Below, piece by piece: positions 6,885 to 15,984 of a stretch of DNA of 64,000 nt. The notes under the pieces are model-generated. The model did no database searches. It saw nothing but the letters and a program-made list of their open reading frames with translations, and was not told where the DNA came from. Both the position numbers and the translations under genes were made by a program. This stretch comes from Halioglobus japonicus (GTDB taxonomy: Bacteria; Pseudomonadota; Gammaproteobacteria; Pseudomonadales; Halieaceae): contig CACSIL010000050.1 of assembly GCA_902705825.1 (NCBI GenBank), positions 65,118-129,117 of the forward strand, read 5' to 3'. How positions within the stretch are numbered: the first letter of the stretch is position 1; each line of letters starts with the position of its first letter.

Positions 6885-9413
6885 ATGGGAAATTTCAGTT
6901 TTTACCGTCGGGGGACGACTATGTCCCTCCCAGTCCTCTTCGCCACGTCGTATCTCGCGTTTGCAGTTTCCGCGCAAGACCTGTCACCCCAGACCAATGC
7001 ACCCGGAAAGCTGGAAGAGGTGATAGTTACTGCAGAAAAGCGCTCCACCAGTGTACAGAATACGCCGATCGCAGTAACGGCCTTTACCGGGGCAGAGCTC
7101 GAACGCGCGCTCATCAGTAAACCGATGGACCTGCAGTTCAATGTGCCCAATATGTTGATGAGCAAAGACAACTTCTCCGCCGCCAGTATTACGATTCGCG
7201 GAGTGGGTAATCTGGCTATAGGCTCGGCCAGCGACAGTGGCACGGGAAACCATTTTGACGGAGTGTATCTCAATAGCGGCAGAATATTTGAGATGGAGTT
7301 CTACGATGCGCAGCGCATCGAGGTGCTGCGGGGGCCGCAGGGTACTTTGTACGGTCGCAACACAACGGCAGGTGTTGTTAACTTCATCACACGCAAGCCG
7401 GAAGACGAGTTTGGTGGCAATATCATCGTGGAAGCAGGCAATTACGATGCCGCCAAAGTTAAAGGTGCCATCAATATTCCGATTACTGACAATATCGCTC
7501 AGCGCTTTTCGCTGTTCTATTCCAATCGCAATGGATTCGTTAAAAATCGTTACGATGGGAATGATATCGACGGCCGGGATATGTACTCCTTGCGATCAGG
7601 TACGCGTTGGGCCAACGACACAACTGATGTAACGCTGACGGTGAATTACTTTCATGAGGACGATGACCGTATGCGGGGTAGTAACCAGAGTTGTCTGCGC
7701 GACCCGCAAGGCATTATTGGCTGCCTGCCAACAGCACTTACTGATGACAAGCCCAACAGCGCGGCGACCGCTTCGGGGTTCATGCTGCAGTCGTTAGTAG
7801 CCCCTATCACCGGACTCACATTTCCCGCAGACGATTTTATCAACTCACCGCGCTCAAGTGATCCGCGCGAACAGTGGATGGACTTTACGCCCAGTTACAA
7901 GGTTAAAGATACAATCGTCGTGTTTGAGGTAAACCATGAATTCGGTGATCTGACGTTGACCTCTCTGAGCGGCTATCACGACTCTGATTTCGACGCTTCT
8001 AACGACTATGATTTCACTGTGGCCTCCCAGCTCTGGCCTGTTGACGTTACTATGCAGCGAGGGCCCGCTGGTCCTATCACTGTTGATCGTCTTTACAATG
8101 TTGATCGCGCCGCTTCTTCACCGGAACAGTGGAGTCAGGAGTTGCGTGTGGCATCCGATTACGACGGTGACTGGAACTTTATGCTCGGTGGCTTCTACCT
8201 GAGTTTCAAGGACAACAGCAGCTACTATATCTACTCTTCAGCGATAGAGCTTACGGGCGAAACATTGGGCATTCCTGAGTCGCAGCGACTGTACGAGAAC
8301 GAGGTCCGTCCCTATCAACTGGAGACCTATGCGACATTTGGCGAAATATACTGGCAGGCGAGACCGGATATCAAAGTGACATTGGGTGCGCGTTATACCA
8401 GTGAAAAGAAAAAATCAGAACAGCGCACTGTGTATCTCGGCTTTTTGAGCGACCCTTCATCTGCGAACGACGGCTATAGCAAGTTCGATGGGGATTGGGA
8501 TGAGCCCACTGGAAAACTCAATGTCAGCTGGGATGCGACCGATGATGTTATGGCGTATGTCACCCTTTCGCGCAGCTACAAAAGCGGTGGGTTCAACCCG
8601 ATATCCGCCGAATCGCCATTGTTGGACCCCGCGTTGGGAGGTAGCTCTGATGCCGCCGAATTTGATCCGGAGTACATTAACGCACTTGAAGTGGGTGTTA
8701 AGAGCCGCCTGTTCTCCGATTCCGTGCAGGCCAACGTTACCTACTTTTACTACGATTACAGCGATCTGCAGATCGGCAAGATCACCAACCAGACATCGAT
8801 AAACGAGAATTATGACGCCACGATCCAGGGCTTTGAAGGCGAGTTTATCTGGTTGCCCGACGACCGCTGGCGCTTGACCGCAAACCTTGCCTGGCTCGAC
8901 ACAGATATGGGTGATGGAGAGAGTGTGGATACAGCGAATATCAATAAGCTGGGTACTACAGAGTTTATTCAAACCGGGCCTATATCGAATATTTACACTG
9001 GCCCGGGGTGTCCTGGTGGCACGCCGACCTGTGAAGGTCTGCCCTACCAACTGCAAGGAAACAAACTGCCAAACTCTCCAGAGCTTTCCGTGAATCTTGG
9101 CGTGGGTTATTCCTGGCCGTTACCCGATGGTATGAGACTTGACGCGAATACCAACTACTATTGGCAGGATGAGTTTTACACCCGGATCTTTAATGCACCT
9201 AACGATAAAGTAGACAGCTGGGAAGTGTGGAATGCAACGATTACGCTCTACAGTGCCGACGAAAGCTGGTTTGTTGGATTGTGGGGCATGAACCTTAACA
9301 ATGACGATTACGTTACAGGCCAGGCGCTGGGCGATCAAAATGTCGGCTTGGCGACTAACCAGTTTTTGCTAGAGCCGAGAACATACGGTGTTAGCGTGGG
9401 GTATAACTTCTGA
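6885..9413 (+). CDS. TonB-dependent receptor
   Basis: An 842-residue outer-membrane receptor. A signal peptide (to about residue 30, ending Val-Ser-Ala-Gln) is followed by the TonB-box region LEEVIVTAEKR (residues 43-53). The plug domain comes next (SVQNTPIAVTAFT, later LRGPQGTLYGRNTTAGVVNF), then a long beta-barrel ending in the expected aromatic residue (VGYNF). It is of the common gammaproteobacterial type for uptake of siderophores, sugars or other large substrates; the substrate cannot be read from sequence. The start at 6885 gives a signal peptide with a positive n-region (Tyr-Arg-Arg). An internal ATG at 6921 has a better ribosome site (GGGGGA) but would lack that charge. The gene is monocistronic and divergent from cydD. 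Confidence 0.92.
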   Translation: MGNFSFYRRGTTMSLPVLFATSYLAFAVSAQDLSPQTNAPGKLEEVIVTAEKRSTSVQNTPIAVTAFTGAELERALISKPMDLQFNVPNMLMSKDNFSAASITIRGVGNLAIGSASDSGTGNHFDGVYLNSGRIFEMEFYDAQRIEVLRGPQGTLYGRNTTAGVVNFITRKPEDEFGGNIIVEAGNYDAAKVKGAINIPITDNIAQRFSLFYSNRNGFVKNRYDGNDIDGRDMYSLRSGTRWANDTTDVTLTVNYFHEDDDRMRGSNQSCLRDPQGIIGCLPTALTDDKPNSAATASGFMLQSLVAPITGLTFPADDFINSPRSSDPREQWMDFTPSYKVKDTIVVFEVNHEFGDLTLTSLSGYHDSDFDASNDYDFTVASQLWPVDVTMQRGPAGPITVDRLYNVDRAASSPEQWSQELRVASDYDGDWNFMLGGFYLSFKDNSSYYIYSSAIELTGETLGIPESQRLYENEVRPYQLETYATFGEIYWQARPDIKVTLGARYTSEKKKSEQRTVYLGFLSDPSSANDGYSKFDGDWDEPTGKLNVSWDATDDVMAYVTLSRSYKSGGFNPISAESPLLDPALGGSSDAAEFDPEYINALEVGVKSRLFSDSVQANVTYFYYDYSDLQIGKITNQTSINENYDATIQGFEGEFIWLPDDRWRLTANLAWLDTDMGDGESVDTANINKLGTTEFIQTGPISNIYTGPGCPGGTPTCEGLPYQLQGNKLPNSPELSVNLGVGYSWPLPDGMRLDANTNYYWQDEFYTRIFNAPNDKVDSWEVWNATITLYSADESWFVGLWGMNLNNDDYVTGQALGDQNVGLATNQFLLEPRTYGVSVGYNF

Positions 9414-9572
9414 TGGCCGAGCAGCCTGCGAGAATTGTTAGCCTGGAGGTGGGCTACTAGCTCGTGTGAGGTGTGTCTGCTGTGTGCTATGATTTTTGGC
9501 TACTGTGGATACAGAACCATTCACTAATTTTCCAACGACAGTGTGCGAAGTTCATGCGGATGCTCCCACTTT

Positions 9573-10316
9573 ATGTATTACCCTGAACATCAGGTAGCCT
9601 TTGTTGCTATCAATAAAACCGGTTCTTCCAGCGTTTTGACGGCGTTAAACGAGGCTCTCTATAATCGCGATGTGCCAGAGCTTTGGCAGAAAAAACCATT
9701 CCACAAGCGCCAGCGAGTGCGCGAAGACCTGAAGCATGCTCAGGCCTATTTTTACTATCATGTTCTGGGTGAAGAAACGTATTCAAAGTGCTATGTATTT
9801 AGCCAGGTGCGAAACCCGTTTGATAAGGTTGTTTCCGATTTTATCTTCAGGTGCAGGGCACCCAAAAAAGATGTCGAAACCTGGCGGCAGCAGAGACCCT
9901 GGTTTGTCCGGCAGGGCCTGCTTGAGCCAACCAGCACACCCGAGAAAAACCTGTTCAGGCTCTATGTCGGGGCCCTCGCCAGTGGTGAGCAAAGTCCTCA
10001 TCCCCACTGGGGAGACATTAGCGCAAACTATGACATGCCGGATGCGCACAAACCGTTTATTAATCAGGTCGACGGGCTTACGGATCTTGATGGCAAGATC
10101 ATGGTCGATGAGATATTCAAACTGGAAGATATGCCAGAAGACTGGCGCCGCCTGCAACACACGATAAGCGCTAAAGCAGGTAGACAGGTGGCTGACCTTC
10201 CTCATATCAATAAGTCCGACCGAGATAAGTACAAAAAATACTATGACGATGAGACTTACAGAATCGTTAGCGAGCTCTTCAAAGATGACATAGCGTTTTT
10301 TGACTATGCCTTCTGA
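9573..10316 (+). CDS. Sulfotransferase family protein (type 2-like)
   Basis: About 247 residues from the ATG at 9573; an upstream GTG at 9543 would add 10 residues. The N-terminal segment VAINKTGSSSV (residues 11-21) resembles the 5'-phosphosulfate loop of PAPS-dependent sulfotransferases. SQVRNPFDKVVSDF (about residues 82-96) resembles the 3'-phosphate motif (R-[ND]-P-x(3)-xxS). Such enzymes move sulfate from PAPS to a sugar or other acceptor. No signal peptide is seen, so it is probably cytoplasmic. It stands alone, convergent with the Rieske gene, and the acceptor is unknown. The family call is good and the activity is inferred. Confidence 0.75.
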   Translation: MYYPEHQVAFVAINKTGSSSVLTALNEALYNRDVPELWQKKPFHKRQRVREDLKHAQAYFYYHVLGEETYSKCYVFSQVRNPFDKVVSDFIFRCRAPKKDVETWRQQRPWFVRQGLLEPTSTPEKNLFRLYVGALASGEQSPHPHWGDISANYDMPDAHKPFINQVDGLTDLDGKIMVDEIFKLEDMPEDWRRLQHTISAKAGRQVADLPHINKSDRDKYKKYYDDETYRIVSELFKDDIAFFDYAF

Positions 10317-10366
10317 AATCTACTGCTGATATAGGCGGGGTCGATGTGCGTGCCATGACCGGCATG

Positions 10367-11593
10367 TCACTTACCTGAACGCTCTGCCTCTATCTGGCGG
10401 GCTAGATAACGTTGGAACAACCAAATCGGTTGTTCGAGCTGATTTAATGGGCCGGGTGTATACGTTTCCGAGCGCAAGCCGGACTGCACTGCACCACACA
10501 TTTCCATGTCTTCCAGGTGGAATTTGCGCATCAGTTCAACTTCATCGGAGAGCGTTTTCTCGTACTCTGGCGCGGCCAGCGAATCCGGGTGAATAAGCAG
10601 TGTTGTGCGTATCTGCATCTCGCCGGCGGCGACTGGTTGCAGTCGATACCAATAAATGCGATCGGCCGCGACAAATAGCAGAGTGGCCGGTGCAGCTAAA
10701 TACACTGTCCACTCGAGGAAATCCGAGGGTAGCAGGCCCGGCATAGGTTTGAAGCTCAGGTACTGTGGTTCGCCGTCGATTACTTTCTGTTGTATCTGTT
10801 CGGTAAAGGGTAAGTGGCAGATTTGGAAGTGTGTGTTTTCCTCGTCGGTCCAGCAACCCTGTGCAGGCATCATAGGTTGGAACGTCGTGTGGTGAGCGCC
10901 TACGTGATGGTATGGCTCCATGAAATTTTCAACCAGGACCTTCCAGTTGAAGGGGCAGTCCCAGCCAAGGTCGGCAACCATCGTGAGCCCCGCCATTTGC
11001 CAGCGATCCAGGTAGTCGTCCAGCCCGGAAAATTGCTCGTTAATCGGTTGTGCGTCGCCGCTAAGGTTTACAAAGACAAGCCCCTGCCATACAGCACTGT
11101 TGAATTCATGCAGTCCAAGGGTCTGCTCTGTCACTTCTGGGTGATCCTTCATCAGTGGCGCACCTTTCAGCTTCCCATCCAGGCCGTACACCCAATGATG
11201 ATAAGGGCAGCGATACTGTTTACAGTTCCCCGCCTGCTGGTGTTCAAATTCAGGTGCCATCACGTCCATGCCCCGATGAGCGCAAACACGTGACAGCACC
11301 CTTATTGTATTCTCGCCGCTGTTGACCACGCTGATGCGCTCACCCAGTAGCTCCAGATTGACATAGTCCCCCTTGTTGGCAAGCTGTGACACGTGCGCAA
11401 TGCTGAGCCATTGGCGTTTTAGAATATGTTCGCTCTCCCAGTTAAAGTAATGTTGATCGGTGAACGCCTTGGCCGGTAGCGCTCGTGCCTCGGCAAGGGG
11501 TTTGGCGGCAGTGTTACATATTTCCGAGAGGGTTCTGTCCAGTGTTGTCTCGGGCACGGCCAGGTCTGGTGAAGGAATAGTTGCTGAAGTCAT
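10367..11593 (-). CDS. Rieske non-heme iron oxygenase, alpha subunit
   Basis: 408 residues. The N-terminal Rieske domain has Cys104-x-His106 and Cys129-x-x-His132 (CAHRGMD, CPYHHWVYG) for the [2Fe-2S] cluster. The C-terminal catalytic domain has ENFMEPYHHVGAHH (residues 222-235), supplying the mononuclear iron histidines. This is the layout of ring-hydroxylating and N-demethylating oxygenase alpha subunits. No ferredoxin, reductase or beta subunit lies nearby, so electrons must come from elsewhere. I chose the ATG at 11593 (MTSATIPS); the frame opens further to a TTG at 11668, which is less convincing. The gene is divergent from the efflux operon. The substrate is unknown. Confidence 0.88.
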   Translation of the reverse strand: MTSATIPSPDLAVPETTLDRTLSEICNTAAKPLAEARALPAKAFTDQHYFNWESEHILKRQWLSIAHVSQLANKGDYVNLELLGERISVVNSGENTIRVLSRVCAHRGMDVMAPEFEHQQAGNCKQYRCPYHHWVYGLDGKLKGAPLMKDHPEVTEQTLGLHEFNSAVWQGLVFVNLSGDAQPINEQFSGLDDYLDRWQMAGLTMVADLGWDCPFNWKVLVENFMEPYHHVGAHHTTFQPMMPAQGCWTDEENTHFQICHLPFTEQIQQKVIDGEPQYLSFKPMPGLLPSDFLEWTVYLAAPATLLFVAADRIYWYRLQPVAAGEMQIRTTLLIHPDSLAAPEYEKTLSDEVELMRKFHLEDMEMCGAVQSGLRSETYTPGPLNQLEQPIWLFQRYLARQIEAERSGK

Positions 11594-11812
11594 TTGTAAG
11601 CCCCGTGATTTCCTGTGCTGTGTGCGTATATGCCCCAGTGGTTCATTGGCGCGCAGTAAATCCAGCAATTAACATGCCATTATGTATGTAAGTTGGTATG
11701 GCGCTGATTTATATAGAGTTAACTGAAATAAATCGCTCTGGCTGCCTTTTGCCCGGTCCAATTACGCACCGTTATTGGCCGTCGGGGAGCTTTTCTGGTG
11801 CGCCGGATAACT

Positions 11813-11843
11813 AGTTGATACATCAACTTAATGATTCTAGAAT
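11813..11843 (+). promoter_or_regulatory. Promoter and MarR-type operator of the efflux operon
   Basis: AGTTGAT-AC-ATCAACT (11813-11828) is a perfect 7-bp inverted repeat of the kind bound by MarR/EmrR proteins. Its TTGATA (11815-11820) also serves as a -35 element, followed after exactly 17 bp by TAGAAT (11838-11843), a near-consensus -10. A repressor on this site would block RNA polymerase. The first gene starts 28 nt further on, and the operon encodes a MarR protein, so autoregulation is likely. Confidence 0.7.
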
Positions 11844-11871
11844 ATGTGCTTTGTGACGTTTGGCGCAAGCA

Positions 11872-13014
11872 ATGACCGGTTCAACTAGAAAGACGCAAAG
11901 CCGCTGGCTGATTTTCAGCATTCTATTTGTCGCTGCAGTGGCGGGTGCGGGCGTTGCGGTATGGTATCTGTGGGAGGCACGTTGGTACGAAACAACCGAT
12001 AATGCCTATCTCACGGGTAACCTGATAGAAGTGAGTGCCCAGATCGACGGAACGGTGGTTTGGATTGGCCCGGAGCAAAATCAGGCCGTTACTCGCGGGC
12101 AAGAAATACTGCGTCTGGCCGACGGTGATGAGTTAGAGTTGCTCGAACTGCGCAAACATGAACTCGCGCTGGCAGTGCAGGATGTACTTACGTTACGCGC
12201 CGAGGTTAAGCGCCTGGAGGCGCAGCGCCGCCTCAACGTTGTCACTCACGACCTCGCAGCAGATGAGTTTGAGCGCCGCAAGCGACTCTACCCGAAAAAC
12301 ATGGTGTCCAAAGAGGAATTGGACGCCGCGCAAGCACGTGAGGCCGAAACGAATGTGGCGCTTGAAACAGCGCAGCTGGCGCTTCAAAAGTCCCAGGTAA
12401 GGGCAGGGGAGCAGGCCCTGAATGAGCACCCGATGGTACGGGTTGCCGCAGCGCGAGTGCGCTCTGCCTATCGAGACTGGCGCAAAACACGCGTTATATC
12501 TCCGGTAGACGGCGAGATTGCCCGTCGCAGGGTACAAGCTGGACAAAGCATCAGCAAAGGCGCACCACTCTTTACGATCGCAGAGCGCAATAACGCGTGG
12601 ATTGAGGCCAATTTTAAGGAGACACAGCTGCGCCACATACGGCCGGGCCAGGCTGTGGAAATTTACAGCGATCTGTACGGCTCAGATTTCTCTCTAGAGG
12701 GTACTGTGCAAACCATAGGCACTGGCACGGGTTCAGTCTTCTCGTTGCTGCCACCGCAGAATGCGACCGGCAACTGGATCAAAATTGTGCAGCGTGTGCC
12801 GGTGCGCATAGTATTGAACGCTGGCTTCGACCAACAGCACCCACTGCCCTTCGGCAGCTCAATGGCCGTGCGTGTTGATACGCACGATCGCAGCGGCCAG
12901 CGGCTGCAGCCGGTAACAGGCTCTGACCCGGTCGCAGATGCCGATATTTATAGTTATCTCGATAAGGGGGCGGATGAATTGGTGGCCCGGATAATCGCCA
13001 GTAGCGAGAACTGA
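11872..13014 (+). CDS. EmrA/HlyD-family periplasmic adaptor of a multidrug efflux pump
   Basis: 380 residues from ATG 11872; a TTG four codons earlier is less likely. One N-terminal transmembrane anchor (about residues 13-33) is followed by a biotinyl-lipoyl-like half (TTDNAYLTGNLIEVSAQIDGTV), an alpha-helical hairpin rich in Glu/Ala/Leu (about 90-190), and a second half motif (VISPVDGEIARRRVQAGQ). This is the EmrA layout. The protein bridges the inner-membrane MFS pump encoded 14 nt downstream to an outer-membrane channel encoded elsewhere. It is controlled by the palindromic operator just upstream. Confidence 0.9.
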   Translation: MTGSTRKTQSRWLIFSILFVAAVAGAGVAVWYLWEARWYETTDNAYLTGNLIEVSAQIDGTVVWIGPEQNQAVTRGQEILRLADGDELELLELRKHELALAVQDVLTLRAEVKRLEAQRRLNVVTHDLAADEFERRKRLYPKNMVSKEELDAAQAREAETNVALETAQLALQKSQVRAGEQALNEHPMVRVAAARVRSAYRDWRKTRVISPVDGEIARRRVQAGQSISKGAPLFTIAERNNAWIEANFKETQLRHIRPGQAVEIYSDLYGSDFSLEGTVQTIGTGTGSVFSLLPPQNATGNWIKIVQRVPVRIVLNAGFDQQHPLPFGSSMAVRVDTHDRSGQRLQPVTGSDPVADADIYSYLDKGADELVARIIASSEN

Positions 13015-13028
13015 GCGAGCCGGCTGCC

Positions 13029-14564
13029 ATGGCTACGGACAGTAAACAAACCTACCTGAGCGGTCTGCCGCTGGTGATTGCCACTCTCGCGGTCGCGCTT
13101 GCCAGCTTCATGAATATTCTCGACACCACCATCGCGATTGTGGCGTTACCGACAATTTCCGGCAATCTTGGAGCAACGGCATCCCAAGGTAGTTGGGTGA
13201 TAACGATATACAGCGTCTGCCTGGCCGTGGTGCTGCCCCTGTCAGGCTGGATAACGCGTCGTTTTGGTGAGGTGCGTGTATTCTGTCTCGCTATACTGAT
13301 GTTCACCTTAACCTCGTGGCTGTGCGCTATCGCCACGGATTTCAATGAACTGTTATTGTTTCGCGCCCTGCAGGGTTTTACCGGTGGCTTGTTGCTACCC
13401 TTGTCACAATCACTGTTACTGCGCATGTATCCACCGGAAAAACACGGACTGGCATTGGGGATCTGGGCCATCACCAGTGCCGTGGCACCAGTTCTGGGCC
13501 CCGTTCTGGGCGGCTATATCACCGATAACTTTGGCTGGCCCTGGATTTTTCTGATCAACGTACCTGTCGGCATTTTTGCTGCCTATTTCTGTTGGAAAAT
13601 GCTGCGAAGTATTGAAAGTGAGGTTCACCGTGAGCCGGTGGACTTTATTGGTCTGATCCTGCTCATGGTGGGTGTTATTTGTTTTCAACTGGTGCTCGAT
13701 AGAGGCCACGAGCTGGATTGGCTGGCTTCCAACCAGATCAGGGTCATGCTGGTAATTTCCGTACTGTGCTTTTTCCTGTTTCTGGCATGGGAGTGGGGGG
13801 AGGCGCACCCTGTCGTCGATCTGTCGCTGTTTACGCACCGAAATTTTGTCCTCGGCTCATTGCTTATTTCCGTTATTTACATCTGCTTCATACTGGCCAC
13901 GGTGCTCACGCCCATCTGGCTCCAGACCACCCAGGGGTATACCGCTACCTGGGCGGGGATGGTAATGGCGCCTTTTGGAATTCTGCCGCTGATATTAATG
14001 CCATTGATAGGGCAGCGCATGCGTCTGTGGGATGCTCGCCCGACAATAACGTTCGGTATCGCGATTTTCGTTTTGGGCTTCTATCTGCACGCACAATTCA
14101 GTGTTGACTCTACAGCAGGCTATATCGCCTTTTGTCGCTTTCTAACGGGTGCAGCGATGCCTTTTGCCTGGATGCCGCTAATGATATTGGCTTTGGTGGG
14201 CCTGCCTGCAGATAAAATGACATCGGCTACCGGGCTCTTCAATTTTTTGCGGATGTTGGCATCGAGCCTGGGCACGGCTGCAGGCGTTACTCTGTGGGAC
14301 GACAGGACGATCTACCACAGAAACCAGCTGGTCGAAAACCTCGCTGTGGATTCTACCCAATACCAGCAGACAATGGAGCTACTTACGCAGCGTCTGCCAG
14401 ACGCACAAGCGGCGCTGGCGGCCCTGAATGTCGCGGTGGGTACGCAGGCCCGCACATTGGCGTTGGACGACATTTTTTACCTGAGCGCAGCAGTTATACT
14501 TCCTCTCGCTTTTTTCGCGTGGCTACTCCCGGCTCACGCCGAGAACAAGGAGACATCTGCATGA
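13029..14564 (+). CDS. EmrB/QacA-type MFS drug:proton antiporter (DHA2, 14 TM)
   Basis: 511 residues with about 14 hydrophobic segments. Near the N-terminus FMNILDTTIAIVALPTIS is the DHA2 motif D1 region. GSWVITIYSVCLAVVLPLSGWITRRFGEVRVF carries motif A, and LGPVLGGYITDNFGWPWIFLINVPVG is the antiporter motif C region typical of EmrB. It works with the adaptor encoded directly upstream to export hydrophobic toxins or drugs. Its TGA stop overlaps the marR start (ATGA), so all three genes form one operon. Confidence 0.93.
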   Translation: MATDSKQTYLSGLPLVIATLAVALASFMNILDTTIAIVALPTISGNLGATASQGSWVITIYSVCLAVVLPLSGWITRRFGEVRVFCLAILMFTLTSWLCAIATDFNELLLFRALQGFTGGLLLPLSQSLLLRMYPPEKHGLALGIWAITSAVAPVLGPVLGGYITDNFGWPWIFLINVPVGIFAAYFCWKMLRSIESEVHREPVDFIGLILLMVGVICFQLVLDRGHELDWLASNQIRVMLVISVLCFFLFLAWEWGEAHPVVDLSLFTHRNFVLGSLLISVIYICFILATVLTPIWLQTTQGYTATWAGMVMAPFGILPLILMPLIGQRMRLWDARPTITFGIAIFVLGFYLHAQFSVDSTAGYIAFCRFLTGAAMPFAWMPLMILALVGLPADKMTSATGLFNFLRMLASSLGTAAGVTLWDDRTIYHRNQLVENLAVDSTQYQQTMELLTQRLPDAQAALAALNVAVGTQARTLALDDIFYLSAAVILPLAFFAWLLPAHAENKETSA

Positions 14565-14989
14565 TCGATATCGCAAACAGCGAAGCTCGCTATCTGGCGC
14601 TGCTGCACCGGCAAATGATGAAGCAACTGGAGCGAGAGCTCGCGCCACTGAACATCGGTCCTGGTCGCTATCTTTACCTGTTCAGCTTATATATACGCGA
14701 TGGACGTCGGCAGCAGGAACTGGCTGATGCTATCGGTGTCGATAAGGCTGCCGCTACCCGCGCCCTGAGTCGGCTCGAAGAGTGCGGTTATGTCAGACGC
14801 AGTGCCGATAAGGAAGATCGTCGCGCTGTACGTGTATACCTCACTGCAAAAGGGCGCAAGTTGCGCCCCAAGCTCGAAACGGCGGCGATACATTGTATCG
14901 ATAACCTCACCAGTGAGCTGGCGGATGACGAGCGGCAGGAGTTACGTCGTTTGCTGGCAAAGATGGCGTTGCCGCTGGCACCAACATAA
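14561..14989 (+). CDS. MarR-family transcriptional regulator of the efflux operon
   Basis: 142 residues. The winged helix lies at about 45-105 and has the MarR recognition region (QQELADAIGVDKAAATRALSRLEECG in outline) and the wing signature Asp-Lys-Glu-Asp-Arg-Arg...Tyr-Leu-Thr. The start at 14561 overlaps the emrB stop by 4 nt and has AAGGAGA 7 nt upstream. The longer frame from 14294 is emrB sequence in another frame. MarR proteins usually repress until a small phenolic or drug ligand binds; the palindrome before emrA is the probable target. Having the regulator last in the operon gives negative feedback. Confidence 0.9.
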   Translation: MIDIANSEARYLALLHRQMMKQLERELAPLNIGPGRYLYLFSLYIRDGRRQQELADAIGVDKAAATRALSRLEECGYVRRSADKEDRRAVRVYLTAKGRKLRPKLETAAIHCIDNLTSELADDERQELRRLLAKMALPLAPT

Positions 14990-15070
14990 GGGGAGCACAA
15001 CATTAGCATGTGTCATCAATAGCGCTATTGCCCTCCCACTCAAATTAACCCCACTAACGCGCGGTATAAA

Positions 15071-15892
15071 ATGAATTTCCAGTATTACAAAGACAAAGTA
15101 CAACAGGTTTCGGAGTTTCCCATCGACAGTGAGTGGGGGCAGGGACGAAGCGCTTTTGGTGGCCTGACCGCTGCACTGCTGTTAGCTCACATTGAACACA
15201 AAACTGGCTTAACGGATCGCGATCTTCGCACTATCAATATCCATTTTTGCGGCGCAGTTATCCTCGATCACCCCTGTACATTTACGCACCGAGTTTTATC
15301 GGAGGGAAAGTCCGTCATTCAAATAGAGGGGCAACTGCTACAAGAAGGCCAGGTAAAAACGCAGGTGGTTGCCTGCTTTAGCATGCAGAGAACGTCTTCC
15401 ATTCAGGTGACGCATAAACCCGTATTTGCCGCGAAAAGTGTGTCGCAGTCAATGAGGTTTCCATTTATCAAAGGCCTGGTGCCAGACTTCCTGGAATACT
15501 TTGATCTGCGTATTACTGAGGGCAGCTTACCGTTCAGTGGCTCTGATCAATCAAAGCTGGCAGGGTGGATGCGCTTTGCCGACCCGGTAGAACCCCTTAA
15601 TGACAGCGCTATGTTAGCCCTCATCGACGCCTGGCCGCCGGCAGTGCTGCCCATGCTGGATAACCCGGCTCCGGCCAGCTCCATCACCTGGAATGTCGAA
15701 TTCATTCATCCGCGAGCGCCGTTGCAACGCGATGACTACCTGTTGTATGACTGTGAGACGGTGCAAGCGGACTCAGGCTATGCCCATACAGAAGCGAAAA
15801 TATTTCACCCCAATGGTCAATTGCTGGTTCTGAGCCGGCAGTTGGTTGGCATCTACGATAATCGGGGTGGCAAGGGAACGGCAGCAGCATAA
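15071..15892 (+). CDS. Acyl-CoA thioesterase family protein (double hotdog)
   Basis: 273 residues without signal peptide. The N-terminal hotdog half holds WGQGRSAFGGLTAALLLAH (residues 18-36) and the C-terminal half holds WNVEFIHPRAP near residue 205, the pattern of TesB-like 4HBT_3 thioesterases. Such enzymes hydrolyse acyl-CoA to free acid and CoA in the cytoplasm. It begins 81 nt after marR with no evident terminator, so read-through from the efflux operon is possible, but its own promoter is as likely. Substrate chain length cannot be told. Confidence 0.8.
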   Translation: MNFQYYKDKVQQVSEFPIDSEWGQGRSAFGGLTAALLLAHIEHKTGLTDRDLRTINIHFCGAVILDHPCTFTHRVLSEGKSVIQIEGQLLQEGQVKTQVVACFSMQRTSSIQVTHKPVFAAKSVSQSMRFPFIKGLVPDFLEYFDLRITEGSLPFSGSDQSKLAGWMRFADPVEPLNDSAMLALIDAWPPAVLPMLDNPAPASSITWNVEFIHPRAPLQRDDYLLYDCETVQADSGYAHTEAKIFHPNGQLLVLSRQLVGIYDNRGGKGTAAA

Positions 15893-15984
15893 AACTCGCG
15901 CAGAACAAAAGCACCTTTCCTGCTGCCGAGGAAGCCTGTCACCAACCGGCCATATATATGCCCTGCGCGTGTTGCATAGCCTTT

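Noticed and set aside
8457..9056. 199-codon open frame on the minus strand inside the first TonB receptor
   Set aside because: It is antisense to clear barrel coding sequence and has no recognisable motif.
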